Shown: positions 10,566-25,146, counted from the first letter of the stretch. The stretch: 64,000 nucleotides of DNA from Cordia subcordata (GCA_028554755.1 JAPTOF010000005.1:19566001-19630000), one strand, 5' to 3'. The notes: generated by a model from the letters alone, not told the origin. Numbers and translations: made by a program.

Positions 10566-13500
10566 ATGGGTTCCACTACTACACTTTCACTCTGTTCTCA
10601 TCCAAAGGTAAGTTTCTTCTCAGCACTACTATTTGAGACACACACATATATGCAGTGCAAAATGCTTAATTGTGTCTAAATATTTTATTTTTTGAGTTTC
10701 CAGAGTAAAACTAATGTCTTTATAATATATAAGAATATGCCTCGTGCCTGCGCAGCTATGTTTGTTAAATTTAGCTTTTTTACCTTTGTTATGTTCCTAT
10801 AAAATGTGTGGTTATTAGATTGTGGTAATAAAAATTAACAAAATGCAGAATTTTGGACAGGTTCGGATTTTCTTTTCTTAAGAGAAAAAGCTCCTTTTCG
10901 TATAACTTTTGAAAAGAAAGAAATGTACTTTTGAGAAGCTCAAATTTTCTGACTTTCTGGAAAATTTCAGTTTTTATTGGGAAAAAGGAGCTCTTTTCAT
11001 GAACGGAAATAGGCCCTTTTTTCCGTTATACATATATGTAATATATGTATTTGTGTATGTGTGTTTGTATTCGTAATCTATTTATATAACATCTAAGTTT
11101 TTCTAATTAATTATTTCAGGTAAATTTTGGGTTTTGTCGGCAAAAAAAGATGCTTCAGAGTAGTAGCAGTGGTATATTCAGCGGTGATGTCAGAGTGATG
11201 TTTCCAATTAGAATTCTAAAAATTAACAGGAGAAGGAAATGCTTAAACTTGACTGTAACAGCAGCAGCTTCTGGCAGTTCAGGGCGGTCATCTTCAAGTT
11301 CTCGAAGAGTGTACAGACAATCTCAAGCCCAAGCTGAACCTGCATTTCCAGTCAAAGAAGTTGCTACAAATGTTGTTTCTGCTGGTGCATTTGTTGTTGT
11401 CACTTTCGGTATAGTTTTTTTTTCTTCTTCCTCTTTAAATGTTTTTCTTGCGTAAATTGTTTGTGTTATGCTTAGTTTAGTGATGTTTAAGAAGTGGAAG
11501 AAGTAATAATTCTATTGCAATGCTTTTTATTTACTACACCTTGTGGAGAACTGTTCAGTGCATTTTGGTGAAAATAGATGTATATTAAGTTTCCTTTTGC
11601 TGTCTGAATGTTTGACTGCTCAGCCATCCAGGGGCCGATCCTCTGCACGGATGGAGGTCAGCATAAAATCCATGTCGGCTTTCATCATGTCATCCTTGGG
11701 GTGGCTGCTGAGTCTGTGCAGACCCTTTTAGATAAGGCTTCAGTAGTTCTGTTGGGCAGTGTAAAAGTTCAAAACTTTGTTATTGAAAATTAGTGGAGGA
11801 ACTGACAAAGGTAAAGGAAATAGGAAAAGTACAAACTTTAGGTCATCTGAGTATCACATTTAGCAAGGGATGGGACTGGATTATGGAGTCTTGTAGATGC
11901 ATTTTTGTTTTCATATTCCACAAGTCCAGAAATTTGATGACAGTCAAGAAAGGCAGTAAGATGTCTTTGAAGGGAACCATGACTTTCAAGATGGAGAAAC
12001 AAAAAAGAAAGGAAGTTCAAGAGGATTTGTTCAGTTGGGTGAAAAGTTTAAGGAAGTTATAAAATACAGCAAAATGGAAAATCTGAGCTTCGAATTTTGT
12101 TAGACAAACTTCATAGTAGTGCCTGGGTTATGTTAAAAGTGAAACAGCTCTCAGTTGCAACCTTTGACTGATATATCTGTCACTAGTCAACTAGATTATC
12201 AATGTGTTGATGGATATAATCATTTAATTTACTGGTGTAAATTAAGGATTAGAGGCTTAGAAACATTGTTGGCCTGATTGTTTGTAATAAGAACATTACT
12301 AGAAGGAAAATATTCTAAAGTCTTAGGCGTCACATTGTCATGCGAGCATAGTTCTTCTTCAATAATTGCAACTTTAAGCTGGTTGCCCCTGAATGATAAG
12401 ACTAAAATATCCTAATTATAGCATGCCGCTTGTTCTAGTGTACTCTATTTGGAAAAAGACGAGGTAAATGCTGCTCAGCTTTGGTGGATGAAGCAAGCAG
12501 TTCCTCTATTTATATTCAATGCAGATTGATTCTGTATTCAGTTGCAATATCATACACTTTGTTTGGAAAGAGATCCCTATTCACCATAGAGGGGGACCTG
12601 GTTATTCACATTTACCTATAGTTGTAAGGAGAAACCTATCATATTCTTTGTTTTCCTCCAATATTCATAAGGAAGGGAAGATATAATAATGGACATCTGC
12701 AACCAGGAAATAAAAATGCTGTAGTGTAGTAAAATTATTGGTTGGGAATTTCCTGCCACAGCATTCATGCCACAGCCTTAGGAAATGCGAAGTTAGCCAG
12801 TCAAATGTCACTTAATTACGTTGCAGTCTTTCCAGCCTGACAAAAATTCCATGTTTCAACTTTTGACAGGGCAAAGGGATAAGTAACATGGTGGGAAACT
12901 GCTAGTTATAATTTCTCATTTTGTGTCTCCTGTACTATAGATTTCGGGGTCTCCCTGCTACATTTACTTGATAGCATGTGAGCTTCTCTTCCTCTTTCCT
13001 AAATGAGATTTCTGTCCAGCTTTGTGTTTATGGTTATACCTTTCTTGCGAACTCAAGAGCCTTTACCCGTCACTTTAGATAGTTTTAAGATATCACCACT
13101 TCTATGCATCCGTCCTCTTTGTTGCATTACTGGTTCTTACAGACATGTATTGTATATGTCCATGTGTGGTGTCAAAACATCAAGCATTGCCTTTCTATGG
13201 TCTCTTATACTGTTCCTTTGATTTTGCAATATAATGTGGCTTTTGTCCTCAAGCTTGCTGCGAATCTTCTTGTTTCAATACATTTAATGGAAAGAAATTG
13301 CTATTACATTATCTTCAGTGCTACAGTGATGGCATATTAATTGTCAGGAAGGTGAAAGAATTTTGATTGGTATACTAACGTGTCTTCAGCTGACAGTTTT
13401 GTGGAAATTAGTGGAGAAAATCCTCCTTCCCAAACCAGCTAAATCTTCATCAGAAGAAGAAAAACCTGCTCAAGGATTGAAATGGTCCATTGCCCCTGGG

Positions 13501-16500
13501 ACCAATTTGTTGTCAGGGTTCGGTGCAAAAGTTGAGAGAGAGTCCAAGCAGAGGCTCAATGATTTTGTGAAGGAACTTAGAGCATTTAGAAGTGTAGACA
13601 TGTCAGGTAACGAGAAGTATATACTATTTTAGATGCATTATTGCTGTATTCTTTCTGATTATGCATTATTCTATGATAATCATCATTCATGATTGAGAAA
13701 TAAGCATTGGATTGTTTGATTGGGCAAAGAAAATGCAATGCTTCATATATATGTTAATGTTATAGAACACTTGAATCTGTATTCGCATATCTCTTTTTTT
13801 GTAATGTACTAATTCTTTGAATTTCAGTTCTCAAGTCACCTACTTTCCAGTAACTTACTTGGGTGCATTTGTAGGACGTAATTTTGGAGATGAAGGACTT
13901 TTTTTCCTGGCTGAAAGCTTAGCATACAACCAGGTAGATATCTTCAGCTCTTCCTTTCCTCTGCCTTTTCCCCTTCTTTCTCCTTTTTTTTTTTTAGCCG
14001 GGGAAGTTGGCGTGTTTGATGTCAAATTGGATTAGAACACATTTTGCACCTGTAAGTTATTTTTTTGCCATCATTTCAATCCCTATAGTACTTTTGTAGT
14101 CAATTATATCCTTAAACTATGAGGCCATTATCAATTGAGCCATTCCTTCCACTTTTGTTGAAGCGTGGATGGAATGCTATGTGCTTGTCACAGGACTGTT
14201 TAGACTCAGGTCTTTTTGTCCATTACAAGATCTCTGCGTGCACTCTAATTTTCAAATCCAGTTTTTTTCTGTCTCTGTCTGTCTGTCTGTCTGTCTCTCT
14301 CTTCAAATCCTTTTTCTCTGGTTCTTTTTCCTTCTGCATTTTATTTACCTACTCTTTTCCTGTTATTCTTTTCTTCCTAGAAGATATATGCAGGTTCAGC
14401 AATATTGATGGTGAAAATTCTCTTCCATTATCACTGCATTTTTTGGTTTCTTGGTTGTCGTGTTTCAGACTGCGGAAGAAGTAAACTTTGCTGGCAATGG
14501 AATAACTGCAGATGGAGTGAAAGCCTTTGATGGTGTCCTGCAATCAAATGTTGCTCTCAAGACTCTTAACCTATCAGGAAATGCCATTGGGGATGAAGGA
14601 GCTAAGGTAATTTACAAGTGTTTTGACTACAAGGGAAGTTTCGATCAAAAGTTTTCTGGACTGAATTCTAGGAAGATGTAAAATTATATTGAAAGAGACT
14701 GCAATCTGAGTTTCTATTATGTGCTCGCACTCAGTAGAATTTAAGTTTTTGGTCCTGTCTTGGACTGTTTGCAATCCATGTGCTTGCACCCTTGCATTCT
14801 CAATGTTATTTATAAATGCCAATCATGCGGTTCCTTAAAATTGTAATTCTTCTTTCTAATACATTTGGATTGTAGAGCAGGTCCTATTGCTTCTTCCATT
14901 CATAAACAAACATGAAAATCTAGAGGATGAGAACCAATATAAGAGTCTGTTTGACTCAGGTATTAGACACGCAGAAATGCTTTCTACAAGTTTAAAAGCT
15001 GAGACTAACCTATTTGACCCACTTTTATGAGAGCTTTTACATAAAAGTCAAAGCTAAAAGAAGTTGAAAAAGTCAGAAGCTCCAAATTAAAGCTTTTCAA
15101 GAAAGGCTTTTGAGAAGCTATTTTTACATCATATCAGAAATTGTTTTTCTTTTTCCCTCAAAAGTACTACTCCATGTTTTTTAAAGTCAAATATTTTATC
15201 CCTTTTCAGTTGCTCAGCATCTTTATAACCCTTTTGTAACTTAAACTAATTAAGTTGCTTGGCTTTTTACTATAAGACACATAAATGGAGTTTTTTGGTT
15301 TTAATTTGTCATTACACCATCATCTATGACTTCCTGCTTTGGTTCTTTGTTTCCTGATGTACTTGTCACGTATTCTTCTTAACAGAATCTGAGCAACATT
15401 TTGGTGGATAATACTGGTATTCAGAAGCTCCAGCTTAACAGTGCCGGAATTGGTGATGAGGTTTGCTTTTCTTGAGCATTAAAAGAGCATCATCCATTAG
15501 GGATCATCTTCCTTTGCGAAAAAGTGATGTCGGAAGTATCAATTTACTGACTTTGCAGGGAGCTAAGGCGATTTCTGAGATGTTGAAGAAAAATTCATCA
15601 TTGCGTATTCTGGAGCTGAACAACAATTTCATTGACTATTCTGTATGGCATCAGTATTTTCTATGTCATTTTCTGGCACACAGGAGACTGTTAACAATGT
15701 CAATTATACTAATAGTACTGTTGATTGTTGTTTTTGAAATGGAGGTAGGGATTTTCATCTCTTGCTGGAGCACTACTTGAAAACAAAAGTATACAATCCA
15801 TGTATCTCAAGTAAGCCAAAGTTCTCTTGTACTATTTCTTTTCACAGAACAGGCTATAAATGATCTCCTATGGATACAAAAGAAGTGATAAAAGATTATC
15901 TCATGACAAACTCTGTGCCCATAATCTTTTAGTAGATACTCTTATTTAACTAATCTTAGCATATTTCTTGTCTTCTGATTTCAAGCGGCAACTATGGTGG
16001 TGCTTTAGGGGCGGCTGCATTGGCTAAAGGATTAGAGGGAAATAAATCCCTGAGGGTATTTATCTTTTCTTTCACTTTTTATTTCAGGTTCCCCTTTCTT
16101 TTTAGACCTAAACTCTTCCATCAGGCATGACCTGTAACATGGAAATTATATGATTTATAGAGCGATATTGAGGCTCCACAAAACCTGAGTTATCAGTGAG
16201 TAATATCCCATTTTGTCTTGTCTGTTAGATAAATTTTCCAAAACAACACATAGAGGAGGTTCAACTATTGTGAGTTACTGTTATTTCCATGGCTTGAAAT
16301 GTCAAGAAGGATTCTTATTTGGTTGCTACTAGCTGCAACCTTAAAGATCATCTGAACTTGCTAACTTTTAGAAATATTAGAGCAATCATGCTCATCTTAC
16401 CAAAACTTCTGCCTATTTTGTTTTTGTTTTCTCTGTGAGTGCTTTAGTTGAAGATTACATATTTGCAAAAACCTGTAAATCTACTGTTAAAGATGGCCAG

Positions 16501-19476
16501 AAACATTGCTTTATTTTTTTCCCCCCTCATCGATAAGTAATATGCTTAGGAGTATATCTTTGTATGATTCGTAGTATTGATGTTTCTTAGGTGATTGACA
16601 TATGCTTTACCAAAAAACAATTGAATAGCATGCCAAAATACTGAGTTAAAAGCTGAACCTCAAAATCTTCCTATTAGTGTATATGCCCACAGAATGATCT
16701 TGGACAAATGTTCTTTATTAGTCATGGGCACTTGAAATTTATGTTGCTAAATGCTATCTAAAGTTGTGCTACAAATGTGTCCAGGAACTGTTTTTGCATG
16801 GAAATTCTATTGGAGATGAAGGAGTTCGTGCTCTGGTATCTGGCTTATTTTCACATAAAGGTTTAATCTTGACATCATTAAGCATTTATTTGTGACATGT
16901 TTTCTTAACGTTCTATTGGTAATTTAGTGATGTAATGTCTTATAGGCAAACTTGTGGTGCTAGACCTTGGCAACAATTCAATAAGTGCAAAAGGTGCCTT
17001 CCATGTTGCTGAATATATCAAGAAAAGCAAGAGCTTGTTATGGATAAACCTTTACATGAATGACATTAAAGATGAGGTATCAGTTTAATTTATTGTAATT
17101 ACACAAGTTTGTAACCTTGTCTCCAAATTATTCTATTTTGGAATTATTATTTCTAAACCTTTTGTTGCCGCTCATCTTCAATATGGACCACATCAACAAT
17201 CCTTTCCTGAACCTGCTCATCTGTCACAAAATGTCCTTCATGTATATAGCTGTTGCACTCTTGCCACGGGGAATAGTGTGACACAAACCAGAATCCTAAG
17301 ACTATCCCACTGTGCTGGCTGCTCAAAACCACTGTCTGGGACAATTGATGCTGCCAAAACCCGTTTGCTAAAACCCACGAACAAAAAATAAATGATCACC
17401 ATCTTCAGTAGCAACTTGACCAAATTCACAGCGTCCTCCAACACTGAGCCCCTTTAACTAGCAGTTTGAACTTTGTCGGTAGCATATCCAGCACCCCAAC
17501 CAATTGTGTATCTTTGATTGTGCAATTGGGTGATCGTCTTGGCTTTATATTTCTTACTTATCTTGTTGTAAAAATTGGTTATGATTCAGCAATTAAACTG
17601 GAATAACTGGTGCAAATTGTCACATCTTTTTAGGCTTCATGGTGAAAATGGTGTTTTTTTTTGGGTTTTTTCCCCTCCTTTTTTTGTTTTGGGGGGGGGG
17701 GGGGGTTAAGTAAAGCCTTTAGAATAAAACAAAACAAAGGAAGTGAGATTCCTGCCGGTCAAACAGGGAGAGCATTTTGGTGAGCAGATCTTTTGCTATT
17801 CAATGTAATCTAGTTACCAACTGTTTCAGCAACAGCTTAAATTTCAACGAGATTAGCAGAGAGACTTGAAAGGAAGGAAACATAGAGAAAGCCAAAAGAA
17901 TTCTATCAAGAGAGAGAGAGCGTTTGAAGGCTTTAGAAATGGTCAACCAAGGGAACACAAAAAAATGAACAGTACCATTAACGATGATCGGAACTGCTAG
18001 TGCTTCTGTTACTCTGGTTTTCCTCTTCTATTTCTTTTACCCATAATATCATTGCATTCTGAAGGGCCTTCTTTTGCAAGGCTGTTAAAGAAGGTGGAAG
18101 AATCCTTCAAACATCGTCTGCCATCCAATATTTTTTGCTAACTTCATAATATATATGATTTTCTTTTGAGGCGCAATGTGATATAGATCAATATTGTACA
18201 AGAACATGCTAACCTTTCCCTCCCCTTGATATGTGTCAGGGTGCAAAAAAAATAGCCGAGGCTTTGAAGCAGAATAGATCTGTTACGAATGTCGATCTGG
18301 TGAGATGGTGTTTTACACATGCAAGGAAATGAGTTCTAAGATCAAATACGTCACTTACCCTTTTTATGCTTTATCTTTTCAATAAAATGGAATGATGACA
18401 ATTCTTGTAGGGGGGAAATGACATCCATGCTGAGGGAATACATGAAATTGCACAGGTTCTCAAAGATAATTCTGTCATTACTAATGTGAGTTTCTTGCCT
18501 GTTCTTTCCCCTCTTTTAGCAACTTCCACAATCTGGTATACGTTATATTCACAGTCACTCTCTCCATGTCGCAGTTGGAACTTGGTTATAATCCCATTGG
18601 ACCTGATGGAATGAAGTCTATAGCTGAGGTTCTTAAGTTTCATGGAAATGTGAAAACTCTGATGCTCGGTTGGTGTCAGGTAAGCAACTGATGCCACTTT
18701 CCTCAAAAGACTTCTTTGACCAAATGCCTGTATCTCTTTTTCTCAGATAGGAGCTAAAGGTGCAGAGTACATAGCTGATATGCTAAGATACAACAATACC
18801 GTATCAACTCTAGATTTACGAGCTAACGGTCTTAGAGACGAGGTCTGCTTTACATATGATTATCATCTGCGGCAGAGTTGGTTAATTGCTCAATACCTTT
18901 CCCTAATTCTAGTGCTGCAACTCTTCAGGGTGCGATGTGCCTGGCTCGCAGCTTAAAAGTGGTTAATGAAACTTTGACAACACTCAACTTGGGGTTCAAT
19001 GAAATGCGGGTATGTGATCTTTTTCAGCCACTGAAGAGATTTTTTTGGCATCAATTTAATTCTGCTTTCTGCTCAGGATGAAGGGGCTTTTGCAATTGCT
19101 CAAGCACTCAAAGCAAATGAAGATGTGAGACTCACATCTTTGATTCTTACTAGCAACTTCCTTACAAAACTGGGACAGGTATATTCACTTTGTTGCAATC
19201 ACCACCTTGGTCTCAGTAACACACTGCTCCCCGGCACAACACCTGCTCCCCCGCCACCCCCACCTCCCCAACCCCGCCACTGCCCCCATACTCCCTCCCC
19301 CACACGCACACACTGACCCCAGGCTAAAGGAAAAGAGAACTCTTTTACTTCCTAATGCTATGTTTAGTTCTTGCTGCATTAACTGCATGAACTTAAAAAT
19401 CATGCAGAGCGCCATCTCAGATGCAAGAGACCATGTATATGAGATGAACGAAAAGGAGGTCAACATTGTTTTCTAG
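10566..19476 (+). CDS. Plastid-type RNI-like leucine-rich-repeat protein (EMB2004-like)
   Basis: Eighteen exons join in phase to 607 residues: 10566-10607, 11120-11408, 13397-13606, 13875-13933, 14469-14606, 15386-15460, 15559-15642, 15749-15810, 15986-16055, 16785-16860, 16946-17076, 18240-18299, 18411-18485, 18575-18679, 18747-18842, 18929-19009, 19077-19178 and 19408-19476. The first 90 residues are Ser/Arg-rich and acid-poor, like a plastid transit peptide, followed by a hydrophobic stretch (NVVSAGAFVVVTF) that may be a membrane segment. From about 180 onward come roughly a dozen ribonuclease-inhibitor-type repeats of about 28 residues with the pattern LxxLxLxxNxIGDEGA. Most introns fall in the same part of a repeat, right after GDE, a sign of exon duplication. 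Arabidopsis EMB2004 (At1g10510), of similar length and type, is needed for embryo development; this match is from memory. Such repeats usually bind proteins. NLRC3-like labels often given to this fold would mislead. Confidence 0.88.
14943..15250. mobile_element. MITE relic in an LRR-gene intron
   Basis: Lies in intron 5 of the LRR gene. It begins GAGTCTGTTTGACTC directly after TAA and then matches, in reverse orientation, the body of the MITE at 8920-9322, for example TTTTACATAAAAG, AAAGGCTTTTGA and GTACTACTCCAT. The far end cannot be found and is probably lost, so the right boundary is approximate. Confidence 0.6.
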
Positions 19477-19844
19477 AGGGCTTTATATCAGAGTATCTTC
19501 CCTTTCCTTTTTGGGGACTATTATATAGCAAAGTCCATCTATTTTGTTCAATATTCTTTCCACCCTTGTGGATATAGAATCAGTCTTTAGTTCCATAAAC
19601 TTATTACCTTAACTTGAAGCGATGACAAAAATTTTGTCGTTGAGGTGTTACTGTATAGTAGGATTCTTTGCAATACCCTCAGTTATGTTCTCGTCATTGC
19701 TTTGCTTTCTGCATTATATGTTGAAGCACAAGATCATCATTAAGCATCTAATAATGTGCTGGGGAGGCAATTAATCATCTCTGTCCAGGAATTAAGTTAC
19801 AACAGTAAATCCACTCGTTTTTTATTAATTTATTTTTGGATATA

Positions 19845-20175
19845 TTTGTCTAAAAGTCCCCGGACTATTGAATTTGTTTCATTTTATTTTCTTGACTTTC
19901 AAAATGAACCTTTTAGTACCTGGATTTTGATAAGTGAGACGTCATTAGTCTTTTAAATAATTTTTGTCTAATTTTTAATGTGCATGCGAAACACATGAAC
20001 TGGTCTGGTCGTGTTGTCCGGTATCTCACTGACGTTAAAAAGATAATAGAAATTTCTCAAATGACTAATGACGTCCTATTTATCTAAGTTCAGGGACTAA
20101 AAATTTGTTTTGAAAGTCAAGGGATCAAAATGTAATAAAGTTAATAGTTCAGGGATTATTATAGGAATAAAGGGG
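19845..20175. mobile_element. Fold-back element with inverted repeats over 100 bp
   Basis: The arms at about 19845-19950 and 20061-20175 are inverted copies: AGTCCCCGGACTATT on the left matches the reverse of AATAGTTCAGGGATT on the right, both share CTTGACTTTCAAAA, and both reach an inner GACGTCATTAGTC. A spacer of about 110 bp separates them. Long arms and no coding capacity suggest a Mutator-like or other fold-back MITE; no target duplication was settled. Confidence 0.7.
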
Positions 20176-22484
20176 TATTTATTTATTTATTATTTTTTTG
20201 TGGGTTTGAAAAACAGTAAATTCACTCTGCTAAGTAAATTTCCAATGTATTGCCTATTTTGCTAAAACAGAATTCGTTAGAAATCTATTTTATGTTCATC
20301 TTCTGTGGCACTTGTGTTGTCATCCTGCCGATTCCCAAGGTGTCAGTGTCATCTAAGAGAATTAGGATCTTCTCGTTTAGCCATTCATGACATAAATAAC
20401 TGAATTGTCAACCATGTATTTCAAACTTTTCATTTGTCTCATTTCTTGTTGTTCTCTCATCTCTTTCTATTTCTTTTATTTCAATGATTCAAAGTCAATT
20501 GTTCAATATGATACGGAATGGATAGGATTTTACATCTAATCATTTAGAGATATTACTGATTACGAGAGAATTCAAATCCAATATAACCCTTAAAGCACGA
20601 AAGTGAAATGTGCAATACGCAGCTTGAATGCTCGACGAGAATTTGAAACTCGAAAGCCATTTTGTTTTTGTGCTCTCAAGATGGATCAGGGTCCTCTCCT
20701 AATTTTGTTCTACCATTTTAATATTACATTTTAAATAAATATTTTTTTTAAAATTTTGAGTGAAATAAACAGTTAAAATATAATCTTAAAATGCTAGCAT
20801 GAAGCATTAGTTAAGAGAGGATTTTAAATCTCTCGAGATCGTCCCAGCTGAAGTGAAAATGGTTGTCCAATGAATATGACATTCACCATTGAAGAAGGAG
20901 GAGGTAAAAATCCAAAGGAACAAAAGAAAATATTCCATTGCTTCATATGGTGAAAGTGTAGTTCCATAAGCATATCATGTTCCCATGAAATTAGAACATT
21001 ACGAAAAGCTCTTCCAATAGAGAAAACAACAAAATCAACTTCTTTATTTCTTGAAAGTAATTACTATTCTATTATAAGACGAATCAGTACCATTTAAAAT
21101 ATTCCTGTAACAAATGGGAAGTCCAAATATAAATTGACCTAGAAAACAAAATAAAACAAAATAGATCTAGCTAGTAGGCTACGTGTGACCACACACTTGT
21201 GAAATTATGATGTCGTGCGGCCACTACAATCATTAAGTAAACGAGGTTTGGTCCAAAACTGATGGCCGCAGGTTGGAGCCCCTTTGTGAAATTGAAGAGT
21301 CAGTCCTCTTTTGTCATACTAAAATGTATGGGATGAACTACGAAAAATGCACTCGAAACTCGTGTATGCGGCCTGAGTGCTTTGAGTTCATCAACATGGT
21401 GGACCACAATTGGACAAGAACCCTCCGTTTTGCATGAAAGAAGGTTCTCAAATCGGAGATAAAATAAGGGCCGTATTCTTTCTTTTAAGAGGATATATGT
21501 TTTTTTTAAAATAATACCGGGGTGAAAAAGAATCGGTATTGTAATTATATGTTTGATACATTATGTGTGGTATGTGGTTTTAAATTAACTGCGAGATTCA
21601 AGTCCTTTCTTGGATAAAATTGCATACGATGCATCGACAACAATTCAACCTAAAGGGCACCTTTTCAATTCACCGGACAGTAACACAAAATTAACGAGTC
21701 TAAATATAATAAATACATATCAGTAAATTGTAATGAAGATTATTTCAAACCTCAAAAGTCAAAACACGTAAAAACCAATCAAATTGATGGAATTAATGAA
21801 AAAGGAAAAAAAGAAAAAAAACTTTAGTCCTTAGGAGTAGCCATTGTCTTGTGTCGATGTTAAATACCAGGATTTGATATGAGAACACTTTCATCATCAG
21901 CCTCTCCATGATTAAATAAATACTTTAAATAAATAAAAGACAATAAATAAATATTTTTTTAATAACTTAAATTTTTAAATAAGATAAATACTTAATATTG
22001 TAGGAAAACTCGACCATTAAAAGGTTAAGTTTTCAAGTGCTCCACCACCTCGATATATGTCTAAGAGGGTGTGTTTGGCAATGCCTATTTAATTTGGATC
22101 TTATAAGTACTTAAAATAAAAAGTTCTTGTCGCTATCTTTTCATATGCACCGAACTAAGTACCACCAGACATCCTCTAAACTGATGCAACAAAAGGAAAA
22201 TTCGAAAAAAGAAAGGAAGAAAAACAGACTCTTGAAATCAAAATAAACTTGACTCTTCACTTCCGCTTAAACAGATTTAAGGAACAATGCAAAAGAGTTA
22301 TATGCAAGTTATTAGGTAGAGCACAACGGATTAGGATTTTAACACTTCTTTTTATATTAATTATGTTAAAGATGTGTGTTCGATTTATAATAAGTTAAAT
22401 TTCTTAGCAATATTATTAATATTTTAAACTACTCAATTAAATTTGAATTGACAAAATATGATACTTGCAATATTCTCGTACCAG

Positions 22485-22580
22485 ATAAGGCAATTTTTTT
22501 TGGAAGCCCCTCACTCCCATATGATTCAAATCCAGGACTTCACTATTGAAAAAAATAGTTTCAATTACTTGAGTTATCCT
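22485..22580 (-). mobile_element. tRNA-derived SINE-like fragment
   Basis: Read on the minus strand, GGATAACTCAAGTAATTG resembles a polymerase III A box, and about 50 bases later GGATTTGAATC resembles a B box. This pairing and spacing is that of a tRNA-derived SINE head. There is no cloverleaf for a working tRNA, and no target duplication was identified. Confidence 0.4.
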
Positions 22581-24427
22581 TTAATTCCTTGCACTGAACA
22601 AAACATTGTGAAGATAAATTTTAATATTTTAAACTAATTGATTAGATCAAATGGGTAGAACAGGGTAGTGGCCAGTATCCATGGTAAACAAGGATAAGAC
22701 ATTGTGAAAATATTGATCTCAAACTCTTCGGCAAGTATACTAATGTTAGGAATATAAGGCACGCATATATCATGTCGAAAATGAAGATAGATTTTCCTCG
22801 GAATCTTGTAAATGAAAGCCAATTCATGATTTCATTGGCAAAATGTAAACTTCACAGAGAGCATGTGGTTGAGGAGGAAGAAGAAAAGAATAACAAGAAA
22901 AAGTTGTTTTTGCTGCCACGTAGAAAACATATGAGTTGGCCACATATTTTATGAAGATAAATAATAACGCCAAGCATAAAATGAATGGTCCCATCTTAAA
23001 ATTCGTTTCAAATTTTTCGTGTTAAATTTGTTAGTTTTTAAGTGACTCTCAGACTTAATTTGACATTTGCGTTTCTTTGGTATTACACTACATTTGAGGC
23101 ACGTTTAGAATCCAATAGCCAGTGACAGCTAACTTTTGAAAAGGCAAAGTAAGATTCTCAATCTCAAATATTTGTGATCATGAGAAGTGCAACACAAGGT
23201 TTACCATATAATACTCTATCTTTTTGAACGATGAATTGCGCACCATACAAATATCCCAATGAGTTTTGAACATTACTTTCACACAAATGTCCTGCTTCTT
23301 GTGGCAATTTGTTGCCACTTTAATTGCTTTTGTAATCTTCGCAAAATTAATTGTAAGAAGTGTTGCTTTTGTAATCATTTTTCATAAGTCAAAGACATTT
23401 TAAAAAAAAAACGTTATAATAGATTGTTGGTCCTTTTTTTTTTTTCCCTCTTTCTGTAGAATCTTTAAAGAAAGTCATTTATTTGTCTTGTATTTTAATT
23501 CCTTTGGTTGTATGCAGTAGAAATAATGAGACTGTCCATATTTGCACTCTTGTCAAGAGAAATGATATATTCATAAAGTTATGGTATTACGAGTAAAATT
23601 CGATAACTATAAGTTATTGGTGAATTATAATAAAAATGATATGAATAGTTTACTACTATTATATCTTGATCATCACATTATTATAGTAAAAAAAGATGCT
23701 CACTCATTGCTTAAAGCCAAATTTATGAAGGGAGAGATGAATGAAAGAACTTCCAAAAACAGTAACCCCTGACATTCTATTGCCTAATCAAAGGGGTTCC
23801 TCAAAAACAACTGATGCTAGCCCCCAATCCACCCCCCCCCCCCCAAAAAAAAGAAAAAAAAAAAAGGGAACCTTGCTTCAAATCTTAGAGCATCAGATTC
23901 GTTTTTATGTGACAATTATCATTATTATTATTATTATTTTTTGTTTTTGGGGTTAACAATGGATTCGATGCGATAAGTTGCATACCTCTGCTTCCACGTT
24001 AGGAGAGAATGATGGAGCGGATAGTTCCCCAAGTTAGGAATTCGCATTTCTTGGGTGTAACTAAAAAGTACTATAGCTAGGAGCATATGCGCCTAGCTTA
24101 AATTGACATCTTTAAATTCAAAAAAAAAAAAAAAACTCTCTATGCATATCGGGGTCACTGGTAAAGAGCATTTTTTAATCAATTGATTCGTGGCCTGTTG
24201 CGACGATGGTGACTAATTGCAAAAGTGTTGGCAACTTCCATTTATAGAAATGACATGCACAAATAGGCAAAAAAAAAAAAAAAATTCCATTTCAAGAAAT
24301 GACGTGCACAAGTAGGCAAAGTTAACCCACGTAATTTTTTATGTGACATATTGGAGTGACAAGAACATCATGAACATGTAATGTAACTTACAAGGGCTTT
24401 TTTCAATTACTTCTCTCTCTCTCACTC

Positions 24428-24451
24428 ATATATATATATATATATATATAG
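24428..24451. repeat. TA dinucleotide microsatellite
   Basis: An uninterrupted run of about a dozen AT units after a CT-rich segment. Confidence 0.9.
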
Positions 24452-25146
24452 AAGAAAAACTTCTTTCTAGAATTTTATTATCACCAAAAAAATATATACA
24501 AAGGAAGAACATACTCTCGTACTCAAGCTAACTGGAGGACAAACCTATAAGAAAGAAAAAAAACCAAAGAAACCAAAAAATGCTAAGATAGAAGTACTAC
24601 TCCTTATAAAATATGCAATACATGTAATTGTGTGTGTGTGTGTTTTAAAATATTTTTTGGATTTAAAATGTCCCTCCTCATTAAATGAAAGGTCGGGAAA
24701 TTATCGTGTTTAACCCACCTTTTAAGCCAAAAGAGTGTATGCACCAAGATTTTCACTTAAAAGACGTGGTACATTGATAAAACAGTGGAAAAACTAATTT
24801 ATCAATAGTTATGTTCTTCACGAACTAATTTACGACTTGATTAATTGTTCTTTTGATACATTAAAGTCAAATATGGTTGATTTCAAATACAATCTTCAAC
24901 ACACCATTCCCCATATGTTTAGCTTATTAATAGATCGTGTTGTTAAGTGTAATGACTGCATTATTATAGACCGTCTATTAATTGTTCTCTTGATACACCA
25001 AATCAAATATGATTGACTTCAAATATAATCTTTTTATTTTTTAATTATGGCAATTTTTTCCTTTTTAATTTCTCCCTAATCACGGCAAAATTGTAAGACA
25101 CAAAATATTCTTCTCGAAGTCTGAAATTCAGGAACATAATAGGTTA

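Noticed and set aside
10198..10680. Frames of 70-110 residues on both strands just before the LRR gene
   Set aside because: They mostly translate the CA/ATAC microsatellite and C-rich tract as His/Thr or Val/Cys repeats. They overlap each other and the real first exon.
17685..17706. Long G-run after T-runs in an intron (similar runs near 23831, 35696 and 37070)
   Set aside because: Single homopolymers are common sequencing or assembly trouble spots in plant genomes, and no structure around them suggests function.
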